Positions 1 to 7,354 of a stretch of 39,703 nucleotides of DNA are shown here, one piece after another. The DNA is taken from assembly GCA_903852585.1 (NCBI GenBank), contig CAINRG010000024.1:1-39703 (forward strand), in the 5' to 3' direction. This stretch comes from an uncultured Actinomycetes bacterium. Lineage in GTDB: Bacteria > Actinomycetota > Actinomycetes > Nanopelagicales > Nanopelagicaceae. The notes beneath the pieces were generated by a model. That model made no database searches. It saw only the letters and a program-made list of their open reading frames with translations, and had not been told where the DNA came from. The stretch's first letter is position 1; the number at the start of each line of letters is the position of its first letter. Position numbers and translations under genes: made by a program.

Positions 1-300
1 AACTTTTCCATGTTCGGCCGTGATGAGCTCGGCAATCTTTGCTTTATTTGCATTCATCAACTCTCTAAAAGCAAAGAGGACTTGAGTGCGTTTCGTCAGT
101 GATGCGTGTCGCCAGGCTGTGAAAGCTTCGGTAGCGACCTTCACTGCCTGATCAACTGTTTGCGCAGATGCGAAATCAACGCGTGCTGTAACTTCACCGG
201 TGGCTGGGTTAAAAACTTCACCTGAACGATCAGATTCTTCCGCATAGAACGAACCATTAATCCAATGATTGATTTCTTTAATCTCGATATTGTGACTCAT
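1..300 (-). CDS. mmsA: Methylmalonate-semialdehyde dehydrogenase, N-terminal part
   Basis: This is the first 100 residues of a CoA-acylating aldehyde dehydrogenase, cut by the window edge. The translation opens MSHNIEIKEINHWINGSF, continues with FNPATGEVTARV, and reaches ITAEHGKV, which is typical of the MmsA N-terminus. The family converts methylmalonate or malonate semialdehyde plus CoA and NAD+ to propionyl-CoA or acetyl-CoA, in valine, inositol or beta-alanine breakdown. The catalytic cysteine lies outside the window, so the substrate call rests on the N-terminus and on the divergent omega-aminotransferase, which would supply a semialdehyde. A TACCGT -10 box sits six bases before the ATG, pointing to a leaderless message. 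Confidence 0.88.
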   Translation of the reverse strand, partial: MSHNIEIKEINHWINGSFYAEESDRSGEVFNPATGEVTARVDFASAQTVDQAVKVATEAFTAWRHASLTKRTQVLFAFRELMNANKAKIAELITAEHGKV

Positions 301-306
301 GGCGCC

Positions 307-312
307 ACGGTA
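307..312 (-). promoter_or_regulatory. -10 box of leaderless mmsA promoter
   Basis: TACCGT on the minus strand is followed by exactly six bases (GGCGCC) and then the mmsA ATG at 300. This fits transcription starting at the A of the start codon. No Shine-Dalgarno sequence could fit in this space. Inferred from position and motif. Confidence 0.55.
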
Positions 313-389
313 CTTGATTGAGCGCCTCACTTCTATCTTTCTTGAGCGTGGCTATGTTAGATTCGCCGAAGAAACGAAGGGATTTTAGG

Positions 390-1727
390 ATGTCATCGGA
401 AAAAGGCACTCAGGTATTTGCAGACGATCGAAAGTATGTCTTTCATTCATGGTCTGCCCAGGCTCAAATTTCTCCGCTGCCCGTCGAAGGCGGCTCTGGC
501 TCCTATTTTTGGGATTTTGACGGCAAAAAATATCTCGACTTTTCGTGCCAGTTGGTCTTCACAAATATTGGCCACCAGCACCCAAAAGTTATTCAAGCCA
601 TAAAGGATCAGGCCGATAAGCTCACAACTGTCGCTCCTCAACATGCAAACGAAGCGAGAAATGGCGCGGCGAAGAGAATTGTTGAATTAGCAGGTGGAGA
701 TTTCGAGAAGGTTTTCTTTACAAATGCTGGAGCAGATGGAATTGAAAATGCCGTTCGTATGGCACGGCTCCACACAGGAAAATCCAAAATCTTTTCAACA
801 TACCGCTCGTACCATGGCAACACTGGATCTGCGATTAACGCAACTGGCGATCCGCGCCGTTTCCCCAATGAATTTTCTTTAGGACACGTCCACTTCTGGG
901 GTCCATATCTTTATCGCTCATCGTTCTGGGCAACAACGGAAGAGCAGGAGTGCGAGCGAGCACTTTCACACCTTGAGCAGACAATCATCTTTGAAGGCCC
1001 ACAGACAATTGCAGCAATCTTGATTGAGTCTGTTCCTGGAACTGCAGGTGTTCTCGTTCCACCAAAGGGATATCTCGAAGGCGTCCGCGCGCTCTGTGAT
1101 AAATATGGGATTCTATGGATTGCCGATGAAGTTATGGCAGGTTTTGGCCGCACAGGAAAATGGTTCGCCTACCAACATACAAACGTTCAACCAGATCTCA
1201 TTGTCTTTGCCAAGGGTGTTACATCTGGTTACGTCCCACTCGGAGGCGTTGTTGTAACGAAGAAAATTGTTGAGACTTTTAATGATCGGGTATTCCCAGG
1301 TGGTCTTACTTATTCGGGGCATCCTCTAGCTTGTGCAACTGCAAATGCAACCATTGATGCCATGAAGGAAGAGAAGATGGTTGAAAATGCGGCAATGATT
1401 GGTGAGACAGTTATTGCACCTGCACTTGCCCAACTTTCACAGAAACATCCCATGATTGGTGATGTTAGAGGTCAAGGAGTTTTTTGGAGTTTAGATCTTG
1501 TCTCTGACCGCGCGACTCGTGAGCCTCTAGCGCCATATGGCGCATCTAGCCCTGCCATGAATGAAATTGTGGCTGAATGCAAAAAGAATGGGTTGATGCC
1601 ATTTAACAACTTCAATCGCATTCACCTCAATCCCCCATGCAATATTTCTGTAGAGGATGCCAAACTCGGCCTCCAGATGCTCGATCGCGCACTCACGGCC
1701 ATGGCGCATCACTACAAGGGCAAATAG
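390..1727 (+). CDS. Class III (omega) aminotransferase, probably beta-alanine/taurine--pyruvate type
   Basis: A PLP-dependent fold type I aminotransferase of 445 residues. Visible landmarks are the TNAGADGIENAVRMAR stretch, the YRSYHGNTGSA substrate loop, the IADEVMAGFGRTG segment with the PLP-binding Asp, and FAKGVTSGYVPLGG carrying the Schiff-base lysine near residue 275. The family moves an amino group from beta-alanine, taurine or another omega-amine to pyruvate and leaves a semialdehyde. Its divergent partner MmsA would consume malonate or methylmalonate semialdehyde, which favours a beta-alanine-type substrate (inference). I start it at ATG 390, with AAGGGA seven bases upstream. An in-frame TTG at 318 would add 24 residues that do not look like the family. 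marC follows after seven bases. Confidence 0.85.
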   Translation: MSSEKGTQVFADDRKYVFHSWSAQAQISPLPVEGGSGSYFWDFDGKKYLDFSCQLVFTNIGHQHPKVIQAIKDQADKLTTVAPQHANEARNGAAKRIVELAGGDFEKVFFTNAGADGIENAVRMARLHTGKSKIFSTYRSYHGNTGSAINATGDPRRFPNEFSLGHVHFWGPYLYRSSFWATTEEQECERALSHLEQTIIFEGPQTIAAILIESVPGTAGVLVPPKGYLEGVRALCDKYGILWIADEVMAGFGRTGKWFAYQHTNVQPDLIVFAKGVTSGYVPLGGVVVTKKIVETFNDRVFPGGLTYSGHPLACATANATIDAMKEEKMVENAAMIGETVIAPALAQLSQKHPMIGDVRGQGVFWSLDLVSDRATREPLAPYGASSPAMNEIVAECKKNGLMPFNNFNRIHLNPPCNISVEDAKLGLQMLDRALTAMAHHYKGK

Positions 1728-1733
1728 GAATTT

Positions 1734-2357
1734 ATGAATAGCCTCGTCACAGTCTCAGCGTTTACCTTCGGGATTCAAGCATTTGTCACCCTCTTTGTCA
1801 TCCTTGATCCACCAGGTGCGATCCCTATCTTTCTCTCCCTCGTTTCTGGAAAGAAACATAAAGAACGCGTTCATTTAGCCTGGCAAGGAGCTGCTTCATC
1901 ACTTGTCATCATCGTTGTATTTGCACTCTTTGGTCAGGTAATTCTGAATTACTTGCACATCTCATTAAACGCTCTTCAAGGTGCGGGCGGACTTCTACTC
2001 TTCCTCATTTCGATGGAACTTCTTACGGGAAAAGGTTCGGAAGAGTCAGCCACAAAGAATGTGAATGTGGCGATGGTTCCACTTGGTACACCTATTTTGG
2101 CTGGACCTGGAGCAATCGTAACTACGATGCTTTATGTTCAATATGCACATTCATCCCAAGCCAAACTTTCCTTGGCCGCAGCAATCATCGCCGTGCACAT
2201 TGTGATCGGGCTGACGCTGATGTTTTCGACAAAGATTCTTGGAATTATTAAAGATTCAGGCGTTACTCTTGTTGCTCGTGTGGCCGGTCTTCTTGTTGCA
2301 GCTATAGCAGTCGAGATGATGGTTCAATCCATCAAAGGATTCTTTAACCTCGGATAG
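1734..2357 (+). CDS. MarC family integral membrane protein
   Basis: A 207-residue polytopic membrane protein with about six hydrophobic segments. Family signatures are LFVILDPPGAIPIFLSLV near residues 20-37 and GTPILAGPGAIVTTML near 120. MarC (UPF0056) proteins were once linked to antibiotic resistance in E. coli, but their transport activity is not established. It starts six bases after the aminotransferase stop with AGGAA as ribosome binding site, so the two genes are probably one transcript. Its 3' end overlaps the convergent DMT transporter gene by 14 bases. Confidence 0.85.
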   Translation: MNSLVTVSAFTFGIQAFVTLFVILDPPGAIPIFLSLVSGKKHKERVHLAWQGAASSLVIIVVFALFGQVILNYLHISLNALQGAGGLLLFLISMELLTGKGSEESATKNVNVAMVPLGTPILAGPGAIVTTMLYVQYAHSSQAKLSLAAAIIAVHIVIGLTLMFSTKILGIIKDSGVTLVARVAGLLVAAIAVEMMVQSIKGFFNLG

Positions 2358-3213
2358 CTAAAAAGAGCAATCCTGCAATCACAACCGCAATCCCAAGCCA
2401 ACTATTTGCTGAAAGAGTATCTCCGAGGACGACTACGGCTAAGAGTGTTGCCGTTGCAGGTTCTGCAAGAACCAAAGTTGATGCGGTACTTGAATGCACT
2501 CGCTTGAGGCCGTAGGCATACAAGGTGTATCCCAGCCCTGTTGTAAAGATCCCCAGCCAAAGAATCAGACCAGCTCCCTTCGCCGTAACCATCCAATGCG
2601 TACCAGCGACAAAACAAAATGGAAAGACGAGAATAGCTGCGAGAGTAAAAACTCCAGCCGCAAGCCGTGTTGGTTCAATTCCGGCATTCAGTGCTCGCCT
2701 GCTTGCCACATTAAAGAAGGCAAATCCAAGTCCGGCGACGAGCGCAAGAAATACTCCAAAGAAGTTAAACCCCTTTTCGCTGTGATGCGCGTTTAAAAGG
2801 GCAATTCCAATTGTCGTAAGAATAGTTGCGAAAAACCAGACTCGTGTTGGTTTCTCGCGAACAAGGGCATATGCGACCAGGCCAGTAAATATCGGCGCGC
2901 TTCCCAGTGCTGTGAGTGTTGCAATGGGGACGCCTGTGAGTTTTACTGAAGAAAAAAATGAGAGTTGATAAATTGCAATCCCTACACCTGAAATCCAAAG
3001 ATCCCTACGCGGAAATCTTATTGATCGTAATTTCGTCGTGAATCTAGAGATGAGTAAAAGGGTCAGAGCTCCGATAAAAAGTCTGGTGCTAGCGACTGCT
3101 AATGGTGAAATTCCCTTTGCCAAAAGTGTTTGTGAGGTCCCAGTGGTGCCAAAACAGATTCCAGCAGCCAATATTCCGAGAGCACCTAATCGGTGATGGT
3201 TATTCTCACTCAC
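2344..3213 (-). CDS. EamA/DMT family exporter
   Basis: A 289-residue protein with about ten hydrophobic helices in two EamA repeats, beginning GILAAGICFGTTGTSQTLLA and, in the second half, FGVFLALVAGLGFAFFNVAS. Drug/metabolite transporters of this type usually export amino acids or other small metabolites. The substrate cannot be read from the sequence. The start codon is GTG, only 22 bases from the divergent ABC-F start, and the two -10 boxes overlap. The 3' end runs 14 bases into marC. Confidence 0.85.
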   Translation of the reverse strand: MSENNHHRLGALGILAAGICFGTTGTSQTLLAKGISPLAVASTRLFIGALTLLLISRFTTKLRSIRFPRRDLWISGVGIAIYQLSFFSSVKLTGVPIATLTALGSAPIFTGLVAYALVREKPTRVWFFATILTTIGIALLNAHHSEKGFNFFGVFLALVAGLGFAFFNVASRRALNAGIEPTRLAAGVFTLAAILVFPFCFVAGTHWMVTAKGAGLILWLGIFTTGLGYTLYAYGLKRVHSSTASTLVLAEPATATLLAVVVLGDTLSANSWLGIAVVIAGLLFLAIRG

Positions 3214-3219
3214 GAGTCA

Positions 3220-3225
3220 AAGGTA
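3220..3225 (-). promoter_or_regulatory. -10 box of leaderless DMT transporter promoter
   Basis: TACCTT on the minus strand, then six bases, then the GTG start at 3213. It shares its TA (3224-3225) with the -10 box of the divergent ABC-F gene, so polymerase could not occupy both at once. Confidence 0.55.
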
Positions 3226-3229
3226 CCCT
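3224..3229 (+). promoter_or_regulatory. -10 box of leaderless ABC-F promoter
   Basis: TACCCT, then AGGGCA, then the GTG start at 3236. It overlaps the divergent -10 box by two bases. Confidence 0.55.
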
Positions 3230-3235
3230 AGGGCA

Positions 3236-4834
3236 GTGATTGCAACCCAGAGCCTCGAACTTCGCGCAGCGGCGAGACTTCTCGTTAGCGATGTAACGGT
3301 TCGCATCAATCATGGTGATCGAGTTGGATTCGTTGGACGAAACGGCGCTGGTAAATCCACTCTATGCAAAGTCCTCGCCGGGGAGACGATGCCTGCAGGT
3401 GGACAAGTAAATCGCACGGGAACGATTGGATATCTTCCTCAAGATCCACGAACTGGCGATCAAGAAGATACTGTCATAAATAGAATTCTCTCAGCCCGCG
3501 GCCTTGATCAAATTGTTGCCCGTATGCGAAAAGCTGAAGATGCGATGGCGACCGCGACGCCCGATGAGCTCGAAAAAGCAATGGATCGTTATTCCGTTGT
3601 CGATGCTGAATTTCAAAGTGCCGGTGGTTACGCAGCTTCATCTGAAGCTGAATCCATTCTTACAAATCTTGGAATTCCAGAGCGACTCTTTGAAGAGTCC
3701 CTTGAAGCTTTGAGCGGTGGCCAACGTCGACGAGTGGAACTTGCCCGTATTCTCTTTAGTGGAGCAGACACGCTCCTTCTCGATGAACCCACAAACCACT
3801 TGGATGCAGAATCGATTATTTGGCTTCGTGAATACCTCATGAAATATAGCGGCGGGCTTGTCATCATCTCTCACGATGTCAATCTGATTGAAACAGTCGT
3901 CAACAAAGTCTTCTATATCGATGCAAACCGAAATGTTATCGACGTCTATAACATGGGCTGGAAGAAATATCTCGTCCAGCGCGAACAAGATGAACACCGT
4001 CGCAAAAAGGAACGCGCAAACGCAGAGAAAAAGGCTGCCATCCTTGCAAAGCAGGGTGAAAAAATGCGCGCCAAGGCTTCGAAGGCAAAAGCTGCACAAG
4101 GAATGCTCCGTCGAGCAGATCAATTACTTTCTGGTCTTGAAGATGTGCGCGTCAAAGATAAAGTTGCAAAACTTCGCTTCCCTACTCCTGCCCCATGTGG
4201 CAAGACTCCTCTTACAGCAGAGGGTTTATCCAAATCGTACGGATCCCTTGAAGTTTTCACCGATGTCGATCTTGCTATCGATCGTGGATCGCGCGTTGTG
4301 ATTCTTGGCCTCAATGGCGCTGGTAAGACAACGCTTCTCAAAATTCTGGCTGGCGTCAGCGAGTCAGATACTGGTGCAGTAAATCCCGGACATGGTCTCA
4401 AAATTGGTTACTACGCGCAGGAGCATGAGTCGCTTGATTTCGAACGTACAGTGCTTCAGAACATGATGTCATCTGGTGCTGATATTAAAGAGCAACAAGC
4501 ACGTCAAGTGCTCGGTTCATTCCTGTTTGTTGGCGATGATGTTGATAAATTTGTAAAAGTATTGAGCGGTGGAGAGCGAACTCGTCTTGCTTTAGCAACT
4601 CTTGTTGTTGGCGAGGCCAACGTACTGATGCTTGATGAGCCAACAAATAACTTGGATCCGGCATCCCGTGATGAAATTCTCGGAGCCCTGACTGAATATC
4701 AAGGCGCTGTTATTCTCGTATCTCACGATGAAGGCGCAGTTCGCGCCCTCAAACCAGAACGCGTTTTACTTTTGCCAGATGGAGATGAAGATTTGTGGAA
4801 TGACGAGTACCTCGACCTAATCTCCCTCGAATAA
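3236..4834 (+). CDS. ABC-F family ATPase (ribosome-associated type)
   Basis: A 532-residue protein with two ABC ATPase domains and no membrane segments. Domain 1 has Walker A GRNGAGKST near residue 35, signature LSGGQRRR near 158 and LLLDEPTNHLD near 180. Domain 2 has GLNGAGKTT near 357, LSGGERTR near 442 and LMLDEPTNNLD near 464. A Lys/Arg/Ala-rich linker at about 250-300 corresponds to the P-site tRNA interaction motif of ABC-F proteins. These soluble ATPases act on the ribosome (Uup, EttA or antibiotic-protection types); which subtype is not decidable here. The start is GTG, chosen because the N-terminus then opens directly into the first ABC strand. Confidence 0.9.
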   Translation: MIATQSLELRAAARLLVSDVTVRINHGDRVGFVGRNGAGKSTLCKVLAGETMPAGGQVNRTGTIGYLPQDPRTGDQEDTVINRILSARGLDQIVARMRKAEDAMATATPDELEKAMDRYSVVDAEFQSAGGYAASSEAESILTNLGIPERLFEESLEALSGGQRRRVELARILFSGADTLLLDEPTNHLDAESIIWLREYLMKYSGGLVIISHDVNLIETVVNKVFYIDANRNVIDVYNMGWKKYLVQREQDEHRRKKERANAEKKAAILAKQGEKMRAKASKAKAAQGMLRRADQLLSGLEDVRVKDKVAKLRFPTPAPCGKTPLTAEGLSKSYGSLEVFTDVDLAIDRGSRVVILGLNGAGKTTLLKILAGVSESDTGAVNPGHGLKIGYYAQEHESLDFERTVLQNMMSSGADIKEQQARQVLGSFLFVGDDVDKFVKVLSGGERTRLALATLVVGEANVLMLDEPTNNLDPASRDEILGALTEYQGAVILVSHDEGAVRALKPERVLLLPDGDEDLWNDEYLDLISLE

Positions 4835-4838
4835 GCTC

Positions 4839-6242
4839 TTAAGCGCGTAGAGCCTGAGCCAACTCTCGGAAATCTTCAACAAGAATATCAATTTCGCGCT
4901 GGCCATGAGCCAGTGAAATCAACCATTGCTCATCTAATCCCGGAGGCGTGATGATTCCGCGATTAAGTGACCATAGCCATGAAAGTTCAGCTACTTTGAA
5001 GTCAGTTGCTTTGTAATCACGGTAATTGCGCACTGGATCAACCGACCAAGTGATGCAACCCTTGATACCAAATCCAACGGTGTGTGCTGGTAATTGATAC
5101 TCATCAATAATCTCAGATATGCGTTGAAGGGCTTGCATATTGAGAGCTTCCGCCTTGGCGAGTGCCTCCGGAGTACAAATTTTATCGATCGCTCGAACCC
5201 CTGCCATGGCAAGTGGATTTCCGTTAAATGTTCCGAAATGAGCCATGCGGTTATCAACTACAACCTGCATAATCTCTCGCTTTCCACCAAATGCCGCAAG
5301 TGGAAGACCGCCACCAATAGATTTAGCAAGCGCGATGAGATCTGGCTTTACACCAATTCGTTGAGCCGCTCCATGTGGGCCAGCTGTTAATCCGGTTTTG
5401 ACTTCATCGAAAATCAGAATAATTCCATACGTATCGCAGAGATCGCGAACGGATTGGAGATATCCCTCATCTGGAAGAACGATTGCAAGATTTTCAAGAA
5501 CTGGTTCAACAATAAAGCAAGCAATTTCTGATGCATGCGCTTTGAATGTACGTTCGAGCGCTTCAAGATCATTGTATGGAACAACAAAAACTGTTCCAAC
5601 AGTCGCACCATCTGGAATAACTGCATTTGGGTTATCTGCTGGGCCTGCTTTATCCAGAGATGGTTTCGCAGAAACAGTAAGCGGATCGTATGAACCGTGA
5701 TAACCGCCTTCTACCTTGACGATTGCATCTTTTCCAGAATAAGCCTTTGCGGTACGAACGGCATACATGGTTGCTTCGGTGCCAGAGTTTGCAAACCGTA
5801 CTAAATCTATAGAGAACCGCTTGCAAATTCGTTCGGCTGCATCCCTAGAAATCGGGGACGGAGTAACAAAGAGCATGCCAACTTCTAGCGCCGCTTTTGT
5901 CTCTTCTACAACAACCGGGTTGAGGTGACCTGCAAGCATTGCTCCAAATCCCATGGAGAGATCGAGGAGTTCGCGCCCATCAACATCGGTCATCCACGCG
6001 CCCTTTGCCGACTTTATGGAGATTGGGTATGGATCCCAATGTTGGAAACTTGAAACAACGCCCAAAGGCAGTGTGTTCTTGGCGATTTCGAATTCCATCT
6101 CAGAACCCAGAGTTGAGCTTTTGAAACGTTCCCATTCATTTGCGAGAAGTTCATCAATTCGCGAATCTGAAAGTGGGGTTGGATTTTGACTTAATTTTCT
6201 AAATGCTTGAGTTTCAAGTTGGTGAAACATTTTGTCTAACAC
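4839..6242 (-). CDS. Class III aminotransferase, glutamate-1-semialdehyde aminomutase-like
   Basis: A 467-residue PLP enzyme. It shows NSGTEATMYAVRTAKAYSGK, the EGGYHGSYD loop, LIFDEVKTGL with the PLP Asp, and LALAKSIGGGLPLAAFGG with the Schiff-base lysine near residue 305. The pattern is closest to the GSA-aminomutase subgroup. The 60-residue N-terminal extension (MFHQLETQAF... to ANEWERF) and the absence of any heme gene nearby argue that this is a relative rather than HemL itself. The substrate is unknown. The start is GTG 6242 or ATG 6230; both lack a clear ribosome binding site. Only four bases separate its stop from the convergent ABC-F stop. Confidence 0.75.
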   Translation of the reverse strand: MLDKMFHQLETQAFRKLSQNPTPLSDSRIDELLANEWERFKSSTLGSEMEFEIAKNTLPLGVVSSFQHWDPYPISIKSAKGAWMTDVDGRELLDLSMGFGAMLAGHLNPVVVEETKAALEVGMLFVTPSPISRDAAERICKRFSIDLVRFANSGTEATMYAVRTAKAYSGKDAIVKVEGGYHGSYDPLTVSAKPSLDKAGPADNPNAVIPDGATVGTVFVVPYNDLEALERTFKAHASEIACFIVEPVLENLAIVLPDEGYLQSVRDLCDTYGIILIFDEVKTGLTAGPHGAAQRIGVKPDLIALAKSIGGGLPLAAFGGKREIMQVVVDNRMAHFGTFNGNPLAMAGVRAIDKICTPEALAKAEALNMQALQRISEIIDEYQLPAHTVGFGIKGCITWSVDPVRNYRDYKATDFKVAELSWLWSLNRGIITPPGLDEQWLISLAHGQREIDILVEDFRELAQALRA

Positions 6243-6323
6243 CGAGAACTTTCAGCCTTTGCTGAAATACGATGCGATCTCCCTTATAAGTTTGGCGTTT
6301 AAGCTCATTACTGCAAAAACGTT

Positions 6324-6397
6324 AAGGTGAAGGTAGCAGAGGCTTCTACGAAAAGCACCTTCCCCGCATACAGCTGGTGTGGTTTTAGACTTTTTTT
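6324..6397 (+). ncRNA. Possible structured leader with terminator-like hairpin
   Basis: This 200-base divergent gap holds nested pairing on the plus strand. AAGGTG (6324-6329) pairs with CACCTT (6356-6361) around an inner GTAG...CTAC stem (6333-6349). Then CATAC (6367-6371) pairs with GTGTG around AGCTG, followed by GTTTTAGAC and a run of seven T. The order resembles an aptamer followed by an intrinsic terminator upstream of the amidotransferase gene. I do not recognise the class, and the pairing was found by eye only. Confidence 0.3.
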
Positions 6398-6440
6398 GAA
6401 AAAAGTTCAATTTCACTATCTTTAATGGAAGAATACTTTC

Positions 6441-7160
6441 ATGTGCAGATTGATGGGCTTCGCCTCAAAAGTTGATACCTCCATTAATGAAATTGCCGGT
6501 GCGCATTTTCCGCAATTCGCACTCTTGGCGGATCGACATAAGGATGGTTGGGGATTTTCATCAGATTCTGAGTTGGTGAAAGAAATTGCTCCAGCACGCA
6601 CAAGTCCACGATTTGATGAAGTTATCGCAGAGAATGAAAAAGCGGCGCTTCTTCACTTTCGTTTTGCTTCTACGGGAATTAACGTACAAGAAAGTAATAG
6701 CCATCCATTTATGAGAGATGGAATCTCTTTTATACACAACGGCACAATTAAGCCAGCAGATACCTTGAATCAATTTGTTGATGCAGACTTGCTCGCAAAA
6801 ACCACTGGGACAACTGATAGCGAGCGATATTTTTTTGCGGTACTCACACAACTTCGAAGCAAGCCAATTGCTGAAGCCTTTTTGCAAACGGTTCGCAATA
6901 TTAAAGAAACAGGAAATTTCTCCAGCCTCAACGCAATGGTTCTCACTCCTCAGTTTTACATCGTAGTGAGCGAACATGACAACAGTCGTATTCCCAAAGA
7001 GGAGCCAGCTGATTATTACCGGCTCTCCTACAAGGCAGATAGCGATGGGGTTATTGTCGCCTCATCGGGGTGGGACCAAACTGACTGGGATGAGATTCCC
7101 AACCACACCATGATGGTTGTGGACCGCACCACCCTTTCACGCGATTTCATCGCTATTTGA
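6441..7160 (+). CDS. Class II glutamine amidotransferase (YafJ/EgtC-like)
   Basis: A 239-residue N-terminal nucleophile amidotransferase. Cys2 (MCRLMGF) becomes the catalytic nucleophile after removal of Met1. RHKDGWGF, LLHFRFAST and FIHNGTI are the conserved glutaminase loops. No synthase domain is attached, so it is a stand-alone glutaminase such as YafJ or the EgtC gamma-glutamyl hydrolase. The rest of an ergothioneine cluster is absent, so EgtC is not supported. The start has GGAAG nine bases upstream. The possible structured leader lies immediately before it. Confidence 0.85.
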   Translation: MCRLMGFASKVDTSINEIAGAHFPQFALLADRHKDGWGFSSDSELVKEIAPARTSPRFDEVIAENEKAALLHFRFASTGINVQESNSHPFMRDGISFIHNGTIKPADTLNQFVDADLLAKTTGTTDSERYFFAVLTQLRSKPIAEAFLQTVRNIKETGNFSSLNAMVLTPQFYIVVSEHDNSRIPKEEPADYYRLSYKADSDGVIVASSGWDQTDWDEIPNHTMMVVDRTTLSRDFIAI

Positions 7161-7168
7161 TTTTTCGA

Positions 7169-7174
7169 TAGAGT
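7169..7174 (+). promoter_or_regulatory. -10 box feeding the SAM riboswitch
   Basis: TAGAGT with six bases before position 7181. The predicted transcript would therefore begin right at the first strand of riboswitch helix P1 (GGTC from 7182). Confidence 0.45.
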
Positions 7175-7181
7175 TCCACCA

Positions 7182-7297
7182 GGTCACGAGTATCGATATC
7201 AAGCCCCGGCTTATCGATCGGCAACCCTCCTCTTGGAGCTCACACTCCAAGTACGCGGTGGGGTGCTCCGGGTGAAGACCAGGCCAGAAAATCTGGC
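7182..7297 (+). ncRNA. SAM riboswitch, SAM-IV (or SAM-I/IV variant) type
   Basis: The SAM core is visible: GGTCACGAG at 7182 (P1 5' strand), AAGCCCCGGCTT at 7201-7212, CGGCAACCCTCC at 7219-7230, CGCGGTGGGGTGCTCCGGG at 7254-7272, and GGTGAAGACC at 7271-7280 closing P1. A 3' hairpin GCCAGA-AAA-TCTGGC (7283-7297) fits the extra helix downstream of P1 in SAM-IV RNAs. P3 carries a TTGGAG/CTCCAA arm at 7233-7250. Such RNAs bind S-adenosylmethionine and lower expression of sulfur amino acid genes when SAM is plentiful. It sits in the leader of a three-gene ABC importer. Confidence 0.88.
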
Positions 7298-7328
7298 AAG
7301 CGCGTTCGACATCAATGTTGTAAATGCG

Positions 7329-7347
7329 TCCTTGATTACACAGGAGG
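7329..7347 (+). promoter_or_regulatory. Candidate expression platform: hairpin masking the ribosome binding site
   Basis: The ribosome binding site AGGAGG (7342-7347) lies eight bases before the ATG at 7355. TCCTTG (7329-7334) can pair with CA-C-AGGA (7339-7345) around an ATTA loop, hiding most of it. No U-rich terminator lies between aptamer and gene, so translational control is the more likely mode (inference). Confidence 0.4.
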
Positions 7348-7354
7348 ATAAAGA

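Noticed and set aside
318-389. Longer aminotransferase start at TTG 318
   Set aside because: The 24 extra residues do not resemble the family. ATG 390 has a ribosome binding site, and 318 lies within 20 bases of the divergent mmsA start.
3638-4123. 161-codon minus-strand frame inside the ABC-F gene
   Set aside because: It is fully antisense to a clearly conserved ATPase, has no recognisable domain and is rich in Phe/Cys/Leu as expected of a reverse frame.
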